A DNA stretch of 64,000 bases from Limnobaculum xujianqingii (GTDB lineage Bacteria; Pseudomonadota; Gammaproteobacteria; Enterobacterales; Enterobacteriaceae): assembly GCF_013394855.1 (NCBI RefSeq), contig NZ_JABMLK010000002.1, positions 1 to 64,000 on the forward strand, written 5' to 3'. Positions 1 through 8,242 of the stretch are shown here, piece by piece (positions within the stretch are counted from its first letter, which is position 1; every line of letters begins with the position of its first letter). Under the pieces are notes generated by a model, which was given only the letters and a program-made list of their open reading frames with translations, was not told where the DNA came from and did not search any database. A program made the position numbers and the translations under genes.

Positions 1-2
1 AT

Positions 3-101
3 TGGGCCTTAACAACTCGCGGCGGCAATCAATTTGATTTATTGGCTTCCGTAAATAATCACAGCGTTTGTAATAGTGTTTATGCCGGTGTGTGTGAGTA
101 A
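3..101 (+). CDS. C-terminal end of a small prophage early gene (cut by window edge)
   Basis: One reading frame is open from the window edge to a TAA whose last base is the first base of the gene A start codon (TAATG overlap), the usual coupling of early P2-type genes. The visible 32 residues end in NSVYAGVCE and contain two Cys. In P2 relatives several short genes lie here between cox/B and A. I do not recognise this one. Another frame across the same bases is closed by a stop. The open frame and the stop-start overlap are what is seen; that it is a gene is inference. Confidence 0.4.
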   Translation, partial: WALTTRGGNQFDLLASVNNHSVCNSVYAGVCE

Positions 102-2179
102 TGCTGGTAAATACTCCTTATGTTCTTAATGCCAATGGCGCTTTAGAAAGTATTCTGATGCCGGTTTTCCCTACCAGAAAACCAGCCAACATGTCGATCA
201 CTGAGCATGAACTTTATGAAGTAAACAGCGATGACCATGAGTGGCGCAAGAAATACCTAGACGAAATGCCGGGCTTTCTGTCCGGCTACTTTGGCCGCCG
301 GTATGAAACATTATTCAATACCAAAGGGCGGCGTGTTGCTAATACATTTTTGCGTACCGCGGTAGGCGATAATGTATTACCAAGACTGAAAAAAGTTAGT
401 GATAAATACAAAATCACGGCCTTTGCTGCTGACCATCTTCAACTCGCTATTTTTGACGATTTCGAAAAACTGCCAACGCTGGACCGCCAGCAGATCAGGA
501 ACCTTGCGCATAATGTCGCGATGTATATAGAAACCGCCTTTAATGGTTTTATCGATCGAGTTAAACCCTCACCAGATAGCGACGACGCGCTATTTAAAAT
601 CTATGCGGCCGTTGCTGATCTATTAACCCCTTTTAATATCACCCCGCCGTATTGGTCGCTTTATACCAATGAAAAAATGCATGACCGCCATATTTTATCG
701 GCTATCGCCCGTATGACTTCCCCCACTTGGTGGACCAGTCAAATTAAGCGCCGCCGGGATTTACAGCGGGAACATTTATCAATTGCGGTTGGCCAAGTCC
801 AAAAGGCAGCATCCGCTTATGTTAGCCGGACAACGCTAGGAGAGTGGAAAGAACAAAAAAAACGAAATTGGGAATTCTTTAAAAAACATGAGTTAGAAAA
901 TCAAGACGGCGATCGTGCTTCACTTGAAACGATGGTACTAGCCAGTAACGCTAATCCAGCCGTGCGGCGGGTTGAACTCATGGTAAGAATGAGGGGGTTT
1001 GAAGATCTTGCTGATGAGCTGGGCTGCGTAGGTGAATTCTATACCATCACCGCTCCATCTAAATATCACGCTGTACGGTCTTCAGGTGGCTTCAATCAAA
1101 AGTGGAACGGCTCAAGTCCGCGAGATACACAAAAGTACCTTTGCAACGTATGGGCGCGTATTCGTGCAGCCCTGAGTCGGGAGGATTTGCGCGTATTCGG
1201 GTTCCGCGTGGTTGAGCCACATCACGATGGAACACCGCATTGGCATATGTTGTTGTTTATGCCGCCTGAACATGTCGACGCAGTGAGAGATATCATGTGT
1301 TACCACGCCCGCATAGACGATTCTGAAGAACTACAAAGTGACCGCGCTCTAAAGGCCCGCTTTCATGTTGAGCCTATCGATAAAGAGAAAGGCAGTGCAA
1401 CCGGTTATATAGCTAAATACATATCAAAAAATATTGATGGCTTTGCTCTAGATGGTGAGACCGACAACGAAACCGGGCAGGATTTAAAAGGCATGTCTAA
1501 ATCTATTACCGCTTGGTCGAGCCGTTGGAAGATCCGCCAGTTTCAGCAAATCGGCGGCGCACCGGTCACGGTCTGGCGAGAATTACGGCGGGTGCGTGGT
1601 GACGAACAGATCTTTAATGATGCTGATATGGATAACGTGCGATTTGCTGCCGATATTGGCGATTGGTACGCATATACGGAGTTGCAAGGCGGCGCATTCG
1701 TTGCTCGTAAAAATCTTACCGTTCGTCTTTCTTATGAAACAATCGAAGAAGGTGGCGCATATGCGGAAGAGATCAAGAAGGTTCAAGGGGTATTCTCTCC
1801 CTATCTGGGTGTGTCGTCAGAGATAACAACGCGTACGGTAAAGTGGAAGATTGTCCCTAAGTCAGCCGCGTCAGCGGATGATGCCCTTAATATGGACCGC
1901 AACGCGGTCCCTTGGAGTTCTGTCAATAACTGTACGGAGCCACAGCGAAGGGTTAGCCGAAATATAGAGTTGCAGTTAAAAAGCCGGGGTGAAACTGGCG
2001 ACCCGGAACAGGTTTCAATACTTATTCGTGGTGGAATTCTACGAACAGACCCCGGAAAGGGGCTGAGGATTGCAAATAATCAGCTTGTTGATGTGACCAT
2101 GGGGTTAGATGTGGACCGGGTTTATGTTCCTGATAATTTCGGCAACGTGGAAAGGGTTTTTCTGAGGTTAGGTATCTAA
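101..2179 (+). CDS. A: Replication initiation endonuclease gpA (rolling circle)
   Basis: This is the P2 gpA family Rep protein (Phage_GPA), which nicks the phage origin and stays covalently bound to the 5' end to start rolling-circle replication. The 692 residues hold the metal-binding HUH motif at H380-W-H382 and the paired catalytic tyrosines at Y436 and Y440 (YIAKYISKN). P2 gpA is slightly longer (761 aa). In P2 the origin lies within A. The ATG overlaps the stop of an upstream early gene. The gene sits immediately left of the accessory locus and cos, as in P2. No frameshift or lost catalytic residue is seen. Confidence 0.93.
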   Translation: MLVNTPYVLNANGALESILMPVFPTRKPANMSITEHELYEVNSDDHEWRKKYLDEMPGFLSGYFGRRYETLFNTKGRRVANTFLRTAVGDNVLPRLKKVSDKYKITAFAADHLQLAIFDDFEKLPTLDRQQIRNLAHNVAMYIETAFNGFIDRVKPSPDSDDALFKIYAAVADLLTPFNITPPYWSLYTNEKMHDRHILSAIARMTSPTWWTSQIKRRRDLQREHLSIAVGQVQKAASAYVSRTTLGEWKEQKKRNWEFFKKHELENQDGDRASLETMVLASNANPAVRRVELMVRMRGFEDLADELGCVGEFYTITAPSKYHAVRSSGGFNQKWNGSSPRDTQKYLCNVWARIRAALSREDLRVFGFRVVEPHHDGTPHWHMLLFMPPEHVDAVRDIMCYHARIDDSEELQSDRALKARFHVEPIDKEKGSATGYIAKYISKNIDGFALDGETDNETGQDLKGMSKSITAWSSRWKIRQFQQIGGAPVTVWRELRRVRGDEQIFNDADMDNVRFAADIGDWYAYTELQGGAFVARKNLTVRLSYETIEEGGAYAEEIKKVQGVFSPYLGVSSEITTRTVKWKIVPKSAASADDALNMDRNAVPWSSVNNCTEPQRRVSRNIELQLKSRGETGDPEQVSILIRGGILRTDPGKGLRIANNQLVDVTMGLDVDRVYVPDNFGNVERVFLRLGI

Positions 2180-2299
2180 AATATCTTACCTATTGTTATT
2201 TATATTATTTAATCTATAAGTGATATTTTTTCATTAAAGCATAGACAACAACCCAAAGTTGTTTTACTGTGTTTATATACAGTTATTTTTGGGGGCGGA

Positions 2300-2500
2300 A
2301 TGGGATTATATTTTAAGCAATCGATGGCAGTTGAGCGGTCTGAATTGTTGGTACGGCTGATTGTTGACGCTCAGTGTTCAGAGAAAGATAAGGAGATTGC
2401 TATTGCTTGGATTGCTGATACCTTGGGAAATGATAAAAAGTTAAGTGAGCATAAAAAAAATAGTGAAACAGATAACGATGGTATTTTTCTGGAAGAATAA
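2300..2500 (+). CDS. Small hypothetical protein (66 aa) downstream of A
   Basis: A short acidic protein follows gene A after an AT-rich 120-bp gap. The ATG is preceded by a purine-rich GGGGGCGGA sequence that can act as ribosome binding site. The N-terminal half looks helical (ERSELLVRLIVDAQCSEKDKEI) and the tail is hydrophilic and probably disordered. P2 has a small gene, orf91, in the same place between A and tin, but I cannot claim homology. No domain is recognised. It may be the first gene of the accessory locus or an end-of-operon early gene. Confidence 0.55.
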   Translation: MGLYFKQSMAVERSELLVRLIVDAQCSEKDKEIAIAWIADTLGNDKKLSEHKKNSETDNDGIFLEE

Positions 2501-2836
2501 TGAAGTCGATAAAAATTTATCAAGAAATTCTCTCAATAGGTTTTGATGTAAAATTTATATTTTTGATATATTCATGTTATGTACTACCTCTCAATAAGGA
2601 ATGCCCCAAATTGAGAGGCAGTGAGTTATAGCTTAAAAAAATTGTATAAAAACTCAGTGGTGATTTTTATATACCTAGATTTTATATGATACTTATAGAA
2701 AATTAGCATCAAATTATATGTCTTTTTTTCTATATTTCATCCTCGTTGACTTGCTATCAAATTAGGCCGGGCTAGATTAATGTATAAAAATATGTATATG
2801 ATAGGGTTATATTTATTTTTATACGGAGATTCAGTT
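2501..2836 (+). promoter_or_regulatory. AT-rich leader with a possible promoter for the HEPN-like gene
   Basis: This non-coding stretch is much richer in A+T than the phage genes on either side, like the gene it precedes. A possible sigma-70 promoter is TTGCTA (2751-2756), a 16-bp spacer and TAGATT (2773-2778). An alternative -35, TTGACT at 2746, gives an over-long spacer. The reading is weak, but an own promoter would fit a gene expressed from the prophage. Confidence 0.3.
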
Positions 2837-4075
2837 ATGACGCCTAATTCCTACACATCAGAATATCTATTGAATTTTTCTGAAGAAAGAAAATTATTTC
2901 AAGATGAAAATGATTTAATTAATGGACTTAAATTGAATAAGAATATAAAAATAACGATAGGTGATAAAAGTCATCTAATCGAGTTTAACGAACGTAAGTA
3001 CGAATTAGATGTAAAGAAAATTAAATCTAGGGTAGATGTTATTAGAAATTATTTAATAAAAATATCAACTAAAGAAAAATGTGATTCACATGAAGAAAAA
3101 ATATGTTTTAGAGATTTAAATTCTGAAGTTATAGAAACAATAAAAGAGCTACAACATTCACAGTTAAATACATTGCGTGATGACTTGTCTACAGAGTTTT
3201 CAATAGAGAGTTACAAGCACATACATGAAATAGAAAATAAAATGAGGAAGTTAATTACTATATTTATGTCAATAAAAGTTGGATTGGAGTGGGTTTCATC
3301 AAACACACCTAAGGATGTTATTGACTCTATTAAAAACCCAAATGATAAGAAAGATACGCAATCTTTAAATACTTTTCTATCTGATACTGATTTCATACAA
3401 CTATCAAAATTCTTATTTGATAAATATAGTACTTTAAAAGTTAATGATGTACATAGAATTTTATCTAGCAAAAAGAAAGCAATTGATATCGAACAGTTAA
3501 TGGAGTTTATTCCTCAGAGTAATTGGCAGCGGTATTTTGCACCAGATATAGATGGTGATAATAAGAATAGTAAAATTGATGAGCAAATAATAGATGCGTG
3601 GGAAATGCTTTATGATTTGCGTAATAAAATAGCCCATAATAGGTTCATTTCTTATGAGGATAAACAAAAAATAATAGCAAAAAAAGAAGAGGTAAATAGT
3701 GTCATTGATGATGCGTTAAGTAAAATTGATAATATTGAAGTAACTAATGAACAGAAGAATGAGATAACTTCAGAGTTGAAGTCAACAATAAAAGAAGAAT
3801 TGGAGGTTGTTGCTACTGTTGAAGAAAACATCCCATCATCACCTAATGAAAAACTTATGTTGGAAGCAGAGCAAACAATAAAAAAACTGACAAAATATAT
3901 ATATATGGATATTTCCGAACACTATAAAAAAGAACTAAGAAGGCATAGAAATAATTTAAATAGAGCGATTGAAAATTTTAGGCGGGAACCGTCAAAGCAA
4001 TTGGGTATTAATATGTTAGACTTGGAGTTGATTAGATCTAAGAAGTATTTGTTAACATTAAAAGATGTTATATAA
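2837..4075 (+). CDS. HEPN-like protein, candidate anti-phage (abortive infection) gene
   Basis: The 412-residue protein has no P2 core counterpart. It carries two signatures of HEPN domains: a helix EIENKMRKLI (E133...R137) and DLRNKIAHNRF with R262 and H267 (Rx4H), the catalytic pair of HEPN ribonucleases. A charged region follows, then a basic C-terminal helix block. An in-frame ATG at 2780 exists, but the ATG at 2837 is chosen because GGAGA lies seven bases upstream. Base composition is strikingly AT-rich against the neighbouring phage genes, a sign of recent acquisition. It lies between A and cos, where P2 carries the interference genes tin and old. The HEPN call comes from motifs alone and the defence role is inferred from class and position. 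Confidence 0.6.
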   Translation: MTPNSYTSEYLLNFSEERKLFQDENDLINGLKLNKNIKITIGDKSHLIEFNERKYELDVKKIKSRVDVIRNYLIKISTKEKCDSHEEKICFRDLNSEVIETIKELQHSQLNTLRDDLSTEFSIESYKHIHEIENKMRKLITIFMSIKVGLEWVSSNTPKDVIDSIKNPNDKKDTQSLNTFLSDTDFIQLSKFLFDKYSTLKVNDVHRILSSKKKAIDIEQLMEFIPQSNWQRYFAPDIDGDNKNSKIDEQIIDAWEMLYDLRNKIAHNRFISYEDKQKIIAKKEEVNSVIDDALSKIDNIEVTNEQKNEITSELKSTIKEELEVVATVEENIPSSPNEKLMLEAEQTIKKLTKYIYMDISEHYKKELRRHRNNLNRAIENFRREPSKQLGINMLDLELIRSKKYLLTLKDVI

Positions 4076-4326
4076 TTTTTATTACACTATGAGATAAATT
4101 TATTTTTTTAAATTTTAATCAGAAATATTATTACTGGTTTTTTAAAATCCCAGTTATTTGCTTATGCTAGTTATAACTAATCTTAATTACAGTTTATTAT
4201 TATGCATGTCTATGCTGCATGAATCCGCATGAGCACCACGTTAGATAATTTACCTTGTAACCCCCAGTCAGGCGTGGTCCAAATCGGATCGCGCACTCGC
4301 ATGAAAATCATTCAATCAAGTGCGGA

Positions 4327-4345
4327 GGCGTGGTGGGGGTACGAT
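4327..4345. other. Candidate cos site (packaging cut site)
   Basis: GGCGTGGTGGGGGTACGAT resembles the 19-base P2 cohesive end (recalled form GGCGAGGCGGGGAAAGCAC) at about 12 of 19 positions. It is followed by TGCGCGCGCTGA, close to the TGCGCGCTGA after P2 cos. Its place, between gene A with its accessory locus and portal gene Q, is where P2 has cos. The rest of the 450-bp gap (4076-4525) has no gene: an AT-rich left part, several GCATG repeats (4204-4303) and a terminator beside Q. Confidence 0.6.
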
Positions 4346-4487
4346 TGCGCGCGCTGAGTGATTTAGATGTAAAATCGCCCACTCAGGCCGCATCCTGTGC
4401 TATTCACTTTCATCCATTAAGCCAGTGAGTTGCTTCAAGTGGAGCCTTTGAGAATGGCGCACAGCTCGATATAACGCAGGCAATAAA

Positions 4488-4507
4488 AAACCGCCACGCG
4501 GCGGTTT
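4488..4507 (-). terminator. Terminator after portal gene Q
   Basis: An 8-bp perfect stem AAACCGCC/GGCGGTTT with loop ACGC lies 18 bp past the Q stop codon. Read leftward it is followed by a run of U, so it fits as the intrinsic terminator of the P-Q late transcript before cos. Confidence 0.75.
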
Positions 4508-4525
4508 AGTTTGTAGGGTTGATTA

Positions 4526-5557
4526 TCAATCTGCAGGTAACTGATATTCTTTAAATCTGATCACTTCATCACCAAACCATTCGTTAAACTCTTTCATTCT
4601 TTCCTGTAGTGGTATCAGCTCATTCTGTACAAAAACCTGTGAGGCTTTCTTAACATCACCAAAGCCGCCAGTATTGTTAGGGATAATTCCCATCATCTGA
4701 GGTGGTACGCGGTGAGCGCTTAACATGTCGTCTCGTGTAACATTCTTAATGTTAAAAAACTCATCCTTAGCCGTGACTTCACTCAGTGGAATTATCTGTA
4801 TGCCGTCTTTCTTACCATTGGGTGCATACATGAACAGATTGCGGAAGTTGCCACGCCCGCGCGCACTTTTCATTGCATTGCGGATATTATCAACATCAGT
4901 CTGATTCTGAGCCTGATCGGTTAAATACATGATGTAACCGGCGTGTTGTCCATTTTCAAAATACTTACGGCGAAATAGCGTCGCTGATTCATTAAGCCAG
5001 ATAGAGTTCAGCGCTGATAAATATTCAGGAACGCCGTATACCTCCTGATTAATATCAGGTTCAGGTAGGTGAAATATACTGCCCTGCTCAAACTCATAAG
5101 CCTTATTCCATTCATTAACAAACCAGAAACTCTGCAGATCGATGCCCCGCCGGGTAAACTTAGCTAATGATGATTTAATTTCTAATGGTTGATGTAATTT
5201 GTTCTTTCTAACTTCTAGATAACCATTGCCAAAAATTAAGTAATCCAATGACCATCGGCTGAAATCCTGCTGTTTTAGCAGCTTATGGGGCAGAAATGTA
5301 CTAACTAAAATATTTCGTTTTACATAGATAGGTGAGCTGTGATGAGTTGCAGCGCGAAAGGTACGCGATAAGCCTTCTAAGCTAACCGGCGGCTCATAAT
5401 ATTTATCTATTGCTACACATTCAACATAGCTAAGAAAATCATTGCGATCCATTACTGGCACTGGGTCACCAAAGGTTAGCTCGATCGGGCTGTGGTTTTT
5501 ATTAGCCGGTTGCTTACTGGCCTTTAATGCCTCTTTCTTTAATTGACGCTTACTCAT
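4526..5557 (-). CDS. Q: Portal protein gpQ
   Basis: This is the P2-family portal protein (PBSX-type), which forms the dodecameric ring at the head vertex through which DNA is packaged. Strong family blocks are seen, such as HHSSPIYVKRNIL, LEPDINQE.YG.PEYLSALNS and LNESATLFRRKY. The ATG at 5557 gives 343 residues (P2 gpQ 344). It is preferred over an in-frame GTG at 5563 because GGAG lies seven bases upstream. The gene overlaps the end of the terminase-like gene by eight bases. It is the last gene of the leftward P-x-Q transcript and is followed by a terminator. Confidence 0.95.
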   Translation of the reverse strand: MSKRQLKKEALKASKQPANKNHSPIELTFGDPVPVMDRNDFLSYVECVAIDKYYEPPVSLEGLSRTFRAATHHSSPIYVKRNILVSTFLPHKLLKQQDFSRWSLDYLIFGNGYLEVRKNKLHQPLEIKSSLAKFTRRGIDLQSFWFVNEWNKAYEFEQGSIFHLPEPDINQEVYGVPEYLSALNSIWLNESATLFRRKYFENGQHAGYIMYLTDQAQNQTDVDNIRNAMKSARGRGNFRNLFMYAPNGKKDGIQIIPLSEVTAKDEFFNIKNVTRDDMLSAHRVPPQMMGIIPNNTGGFGDVKKASQVFVQNELIPLQERMKEFNEWFGDEVIRFKEYQLPAD

Positions 5558-6311
5558 TTCCACGCTCCGAATTATTCCATTGGCATAAATATAATCTATT
5601 GAAAGTTTCGGCGGTCATTGAGTCTTGAATATCCTTGATTGACTCTTGATCCCAAAGGTTGCAACCCTGCTCCATGGCTTGGTAAATTGTAATTGATTGC
5701 CGCCACTGGCCATCTACGCAGAGTTGACCGTTATTAATATTTTTAATTGGAATATTTCCCTTGGGTATTTTTGTTTGTTTAATTAATGACCCATTCCAAA
5801 TAGCAAAGCCTGATTCAGATTCTGAAACTGATGTATAGAATGTACTGCGATATTGGTTGTGTGCAGCTACACCTATAGCTATTTGATAAACGCTTTTTGG
5901 ATCTTTCATCCACGCATACTCACTAACATAAACGTTTCCATGTAAGGCTGCGAAATGACTTTTTTCACCGTGAAAACCAATCATTGCGCCATTACTTAAA
6001 TAGATATCTTTGTTTGTAGTGGTTAATTTAACGCCCACCTCTGCAGCAAATGAGGTTATGTAAGATCTAAGAACTAATGCGGCTTTCTGGCTTGTAGCTA
6101 TAATTTGCTGATTACGGCCTGTAGTTAGTGAATCAATAAGGGCCTCTCGTGAGAAATAACTATCTGCTCCAACTTGTCTAGCTTTGGTGAGATTTCTCTT
6201 TCTTTGGCTTAATCCTGCGTGATACCAATCTAATTGATATTTAAAGGAATTTTTTAATAAATTATCTTGTAAATCATCAATCTGAGTTGGTGTGAATGAG
6301 TTGGCTTTCAT
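5550..6311 (-). CDS. Terminase ATPase-domain paralogue (no nuclease domain)
   Basis: The 253-residue protein aligns along its whole length with residues ~127-371 of the large terminase P next door, i.e. its ATPase half only. Matching blocks include KARQVGADSYFSREAL against KSRQIGATYYFAREAF, the phrase TGRNQ, LSNGAM/LPNGAM and GNVYVSEYAWM against GNLYLDEYFWI. The Walker B Asp is replaced by Ser (S130) while the Glu (E131) remains. The C-terminal RNase H-like nuclease is absent. The start overlaps the P stop by one base (TAATG) and the end overlaps Q, so all three are translationally coupled. P2 has no gene here in my knowledge. It could be a terminase regulator, a decoy or a decaying duplicate; the clean overlaps and open frame argue for a functional gene. 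Confidence 0.8.
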   Translation of the reverse strand: MKANSFTPTQIDDLQDNLLKNSFKYQLDWYHAGLSQRKRNLTKARQVGADSYFSREALIDSLTTGRNQQIIATSQKAALVLRSYITSFAAEVGVKLTTTNKDIYLSNGAMIGFHGEKSHFAALHGNVYVSEYAWMKDPKSVYQIAIGVAAHNQYRSTFYTSVSESESGFAIWNGSLIKQTKIPKGNIPIKNINNGQLCVDGQWRQSITIYQAMEQGCNLWDQESIKDIQDSMTAETFNRLYLCQWNNSERGNE

Positions 6312-8077
6312 TAGTATATTTCCACAATGTTAGAGTTTTGCTGCGTTGAACCTTCCAGCGGTTCATTAGATAAGGCGTGCATTGTCGCCCAAGCTAAATC
6401 AGCGTGGCTGGCTTCTTCACTGCGTGAGGCTTCATAAGTTGGGCGGTTTCCGCTGGCTGTTATCGCTTTGCGGATTGCCATAAATGATTGGGCTATATCG
6501 GTATAACCGGCATCAAACTCTAAGCGCCGATTAGTGATTACGTCTTTAGCTTTAAGGACTAGGGCATTTTTAACTGTTGGGTTATAGACAAACTCACGCG
6601 TAGCCGGGAAGAACTGTTTTACTAAATGATATACGCCATGCCCTACGCCGGTTGAGTCGATACCTATGTAAGTCACGTTATAGCGTTCAGTTATTTGCTT
6701 GATACTCTCCGCCTGTGCGGTGAAGTCCATCCCCCGCCATTGATGGCGCTCAAGAATACGAAATTTACCACCGGGTACAACTGGCGGAGCTATAACAACA
6801 CATCCGGCACTATCGCCGTTAGCAGTTCCCTTGGCTGGGTCATAACCAACCCAGACTGGCCGGTAAGCAAATGGCCGGATCAGAAACTGGTTGTAGTCCT
6901 CCCATACCTCCATGCTATCAACCATACAGCGCTGCATTTCTTCCAATGGAAATACAGACGATAAATCATCGACAAACTCACACATCAGTAAGTTTTGGTA
7001 ATCATGCGGCCCGTATTCCAACCTGAGCTGGTCAAGGTCAAACAGGTTACAGCCGCCGTTTATTGCATCCTCAACCGTGATGATTTGTCGATATTGACCA
7101 TCCTGACAAAGAACACCTTTTCCTAAATGCGAATGTGTTAGATCGAGTTCAATACGATCAGCTTTAGGCCGTCCTCGGTTGAACAGTGCACCACTCCAGA
7201 ACGGATAAGCGCTATGGGTTAGGCTGGATGGGGTTGAAAAATATGTTTGCCGCCATTTTTTATGCAGCGCCATACCGGATGAGACTTTTTTCAACTCAAG
7301 GAATTTCGGTATCCAGAAATATTCATCAAGGTATAGATTGCCGTGATAGCTCTGTGCTGTACGGGCGTTTGTACCAAGGAAGTACAGCATTGCACCGTTA
7401 GGCAGCGTGATCGGGTCACCACGCAAATCAACATCCACCTCTCGCGCAAATTCAATAATATATTGCTTAAATACGTGGGCCTGTGCCTTGGATGCTGATA
7501 AGAATATTTGATTACGCCCGGTAGCAAGGGCATCAATGAACGCCTCTCGAGCAAAGTAGTAGGTCGCACCTATTTGCCGTGATTTGAGAATGTTTCGGAT
7601 CCGGTGTTGGTTTCCAGCTCGATACCAGTCGCGCTGATAATCAAACATAGAATCCATAAACAGGCCGTTTAATTTATCGATCTGCTCTTCTGTAAACTGG
7701 TTCTTTTCGGCTTGCTTTCGAGTGCCACTATTGCGGCTTTTGATGTTTGGATTTAAATCAGCCTCATTCCCGCCATTGTTAAATTTACCTATTCTTGCGT
7801 GTCGTTCAGCTTGTCGCCCTAAAAGGTCTATTTCCTTAAGGTCTCGGCCTTCCTTTTTGGGATTCATGATCAGTTGGCAATAACGCGCTGCAGTAGTTAA
7901 CTGCATCTGATCTAAGGGGCCATAGCTGCCCCATTTATCGCGCTTTTTCCAGCTGTGGACAGTCGAAGGCTTCTCGCCAAGCATTTCAGCAATGCGCGCG
8001 ATGCGTAGCCCTTGAAAGTAGAGGAACATTGCCTGACGGCGTGGATCCAGATCGGTATTTACGAGTGTCGTATTCAT
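6311..8077 (-). CDS. P: Terminase large subunit gpP (ATPase and nuclease)
   Basis: This is the P2 gpP family terminase, which cuts cos and drives DNA into the prohead. Its 588 residues match P2 (590). An N-terminal HTH (about 20-48, IARIAEMLGEKPSTVHSW) probably binds DNA. The ATPase has a Walker A-like KSRQIGAT (165-172) and Walker B LYLDE (D251, E252). The C-terminal RNase H-like nuclease shows Asp residues at D413 (GYDPAKGT), D474 (GIDSTGVG) and D560 (SHADLAW). It is transcribed leftward, divergent from O, and followed with a one-base overlap by the ATPase-only paralogue and then Q. Confidence 0.96.
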   Translation of the reverse strand: MNTTLVNTDLDPRRQAMFLYFQGLRIARIAEMLGEKPSTVHSWKKRDKWGSYGPLDQMQLTTAARYCQLIMNPKKEGRDLKEIDLLGRQAERHARIGKFNNGGNEADLNPNIKSRNSGTRKQAEKNQFTEEQIDKLNGLFMDSMFDYQRDWYRAGNQHRIRNILKSRQIGATYYFAREAFIDALATGRNQIFLSASKAQAHVFKQYIIEFAREVDVDLRGDPITLPNGAMLYFLGTNARTAQSYHGNLYLDEYFWIPKFLELKKVSSGMALHKKWRQTYFSTPSSLTHSAYPFWSGALFNRGRPKADRIELDLTHSHLGKGVLCQDGQYRQIITVEDAINGGCNLFDLDQLRLEYGPHDYQNLLMCEFVDDLSSVFPLEEMQRCMVDSMEVWEDYNQFLIRPFAYRPVWVGYDPAKGTANGDSAGCVVIAPPVVPGGKFRILERHQWRGMDFTAQAESIKQITERYNVTYIGIDSTGVGHGVYHLVKQFFPATREFVYNPTVKNALVLKAKDVITNRRLEFDAGYTDIAQSFMAIRKAITASGNRPTYEASRSEEASHADLAWATMHALSNEPLEGSTQQNSNIVEIY

Positions 8078-8123
8078 GCCGCAAGATTAGCGACCGTTTA
8101 CCAACTTCACGATTAACCGCCAT

Positions 8124-8141
8124 TGTGTGAATCCCTACACA
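8124..8141. promoter_or_regulatory. Ogr-type activator box between P and O
   Basis: The sequence TGTGTGAATCCCTACACA is a TGT-N12-ACA dyad, the site bound by Ogr/Delta activators about 55 bp upstream of P2 late promoters. It lies in the divergent P/O gap and could serve both directions. The same motif recurs at 13727 and 17967, ahead of V and FI. Confidence 0.75.
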
Positions 8142-8242
8142 CAAGGCTTTTATTGTTTCTTATCCCTAATCCCCGCCAACATACCCGTTACTTATTTTTA
8201 GTTTGTTATTACTACATATATTTATTAACCGGGGCCTGTCGA

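Noticed and set aside
4204..4303. GCATG repeats near cos as an iteron origin
   Set aside because: Only four short copies with irregular spacing; P2-type origins lie inside gene A, so an origin here has no support.
8123..8242. Extended N-terminus of scaffold protein O
   Set aside because: It would start within the Ogr box of the late promoter and has no counterpart in P2; the ATG at 8243 gives the family start.
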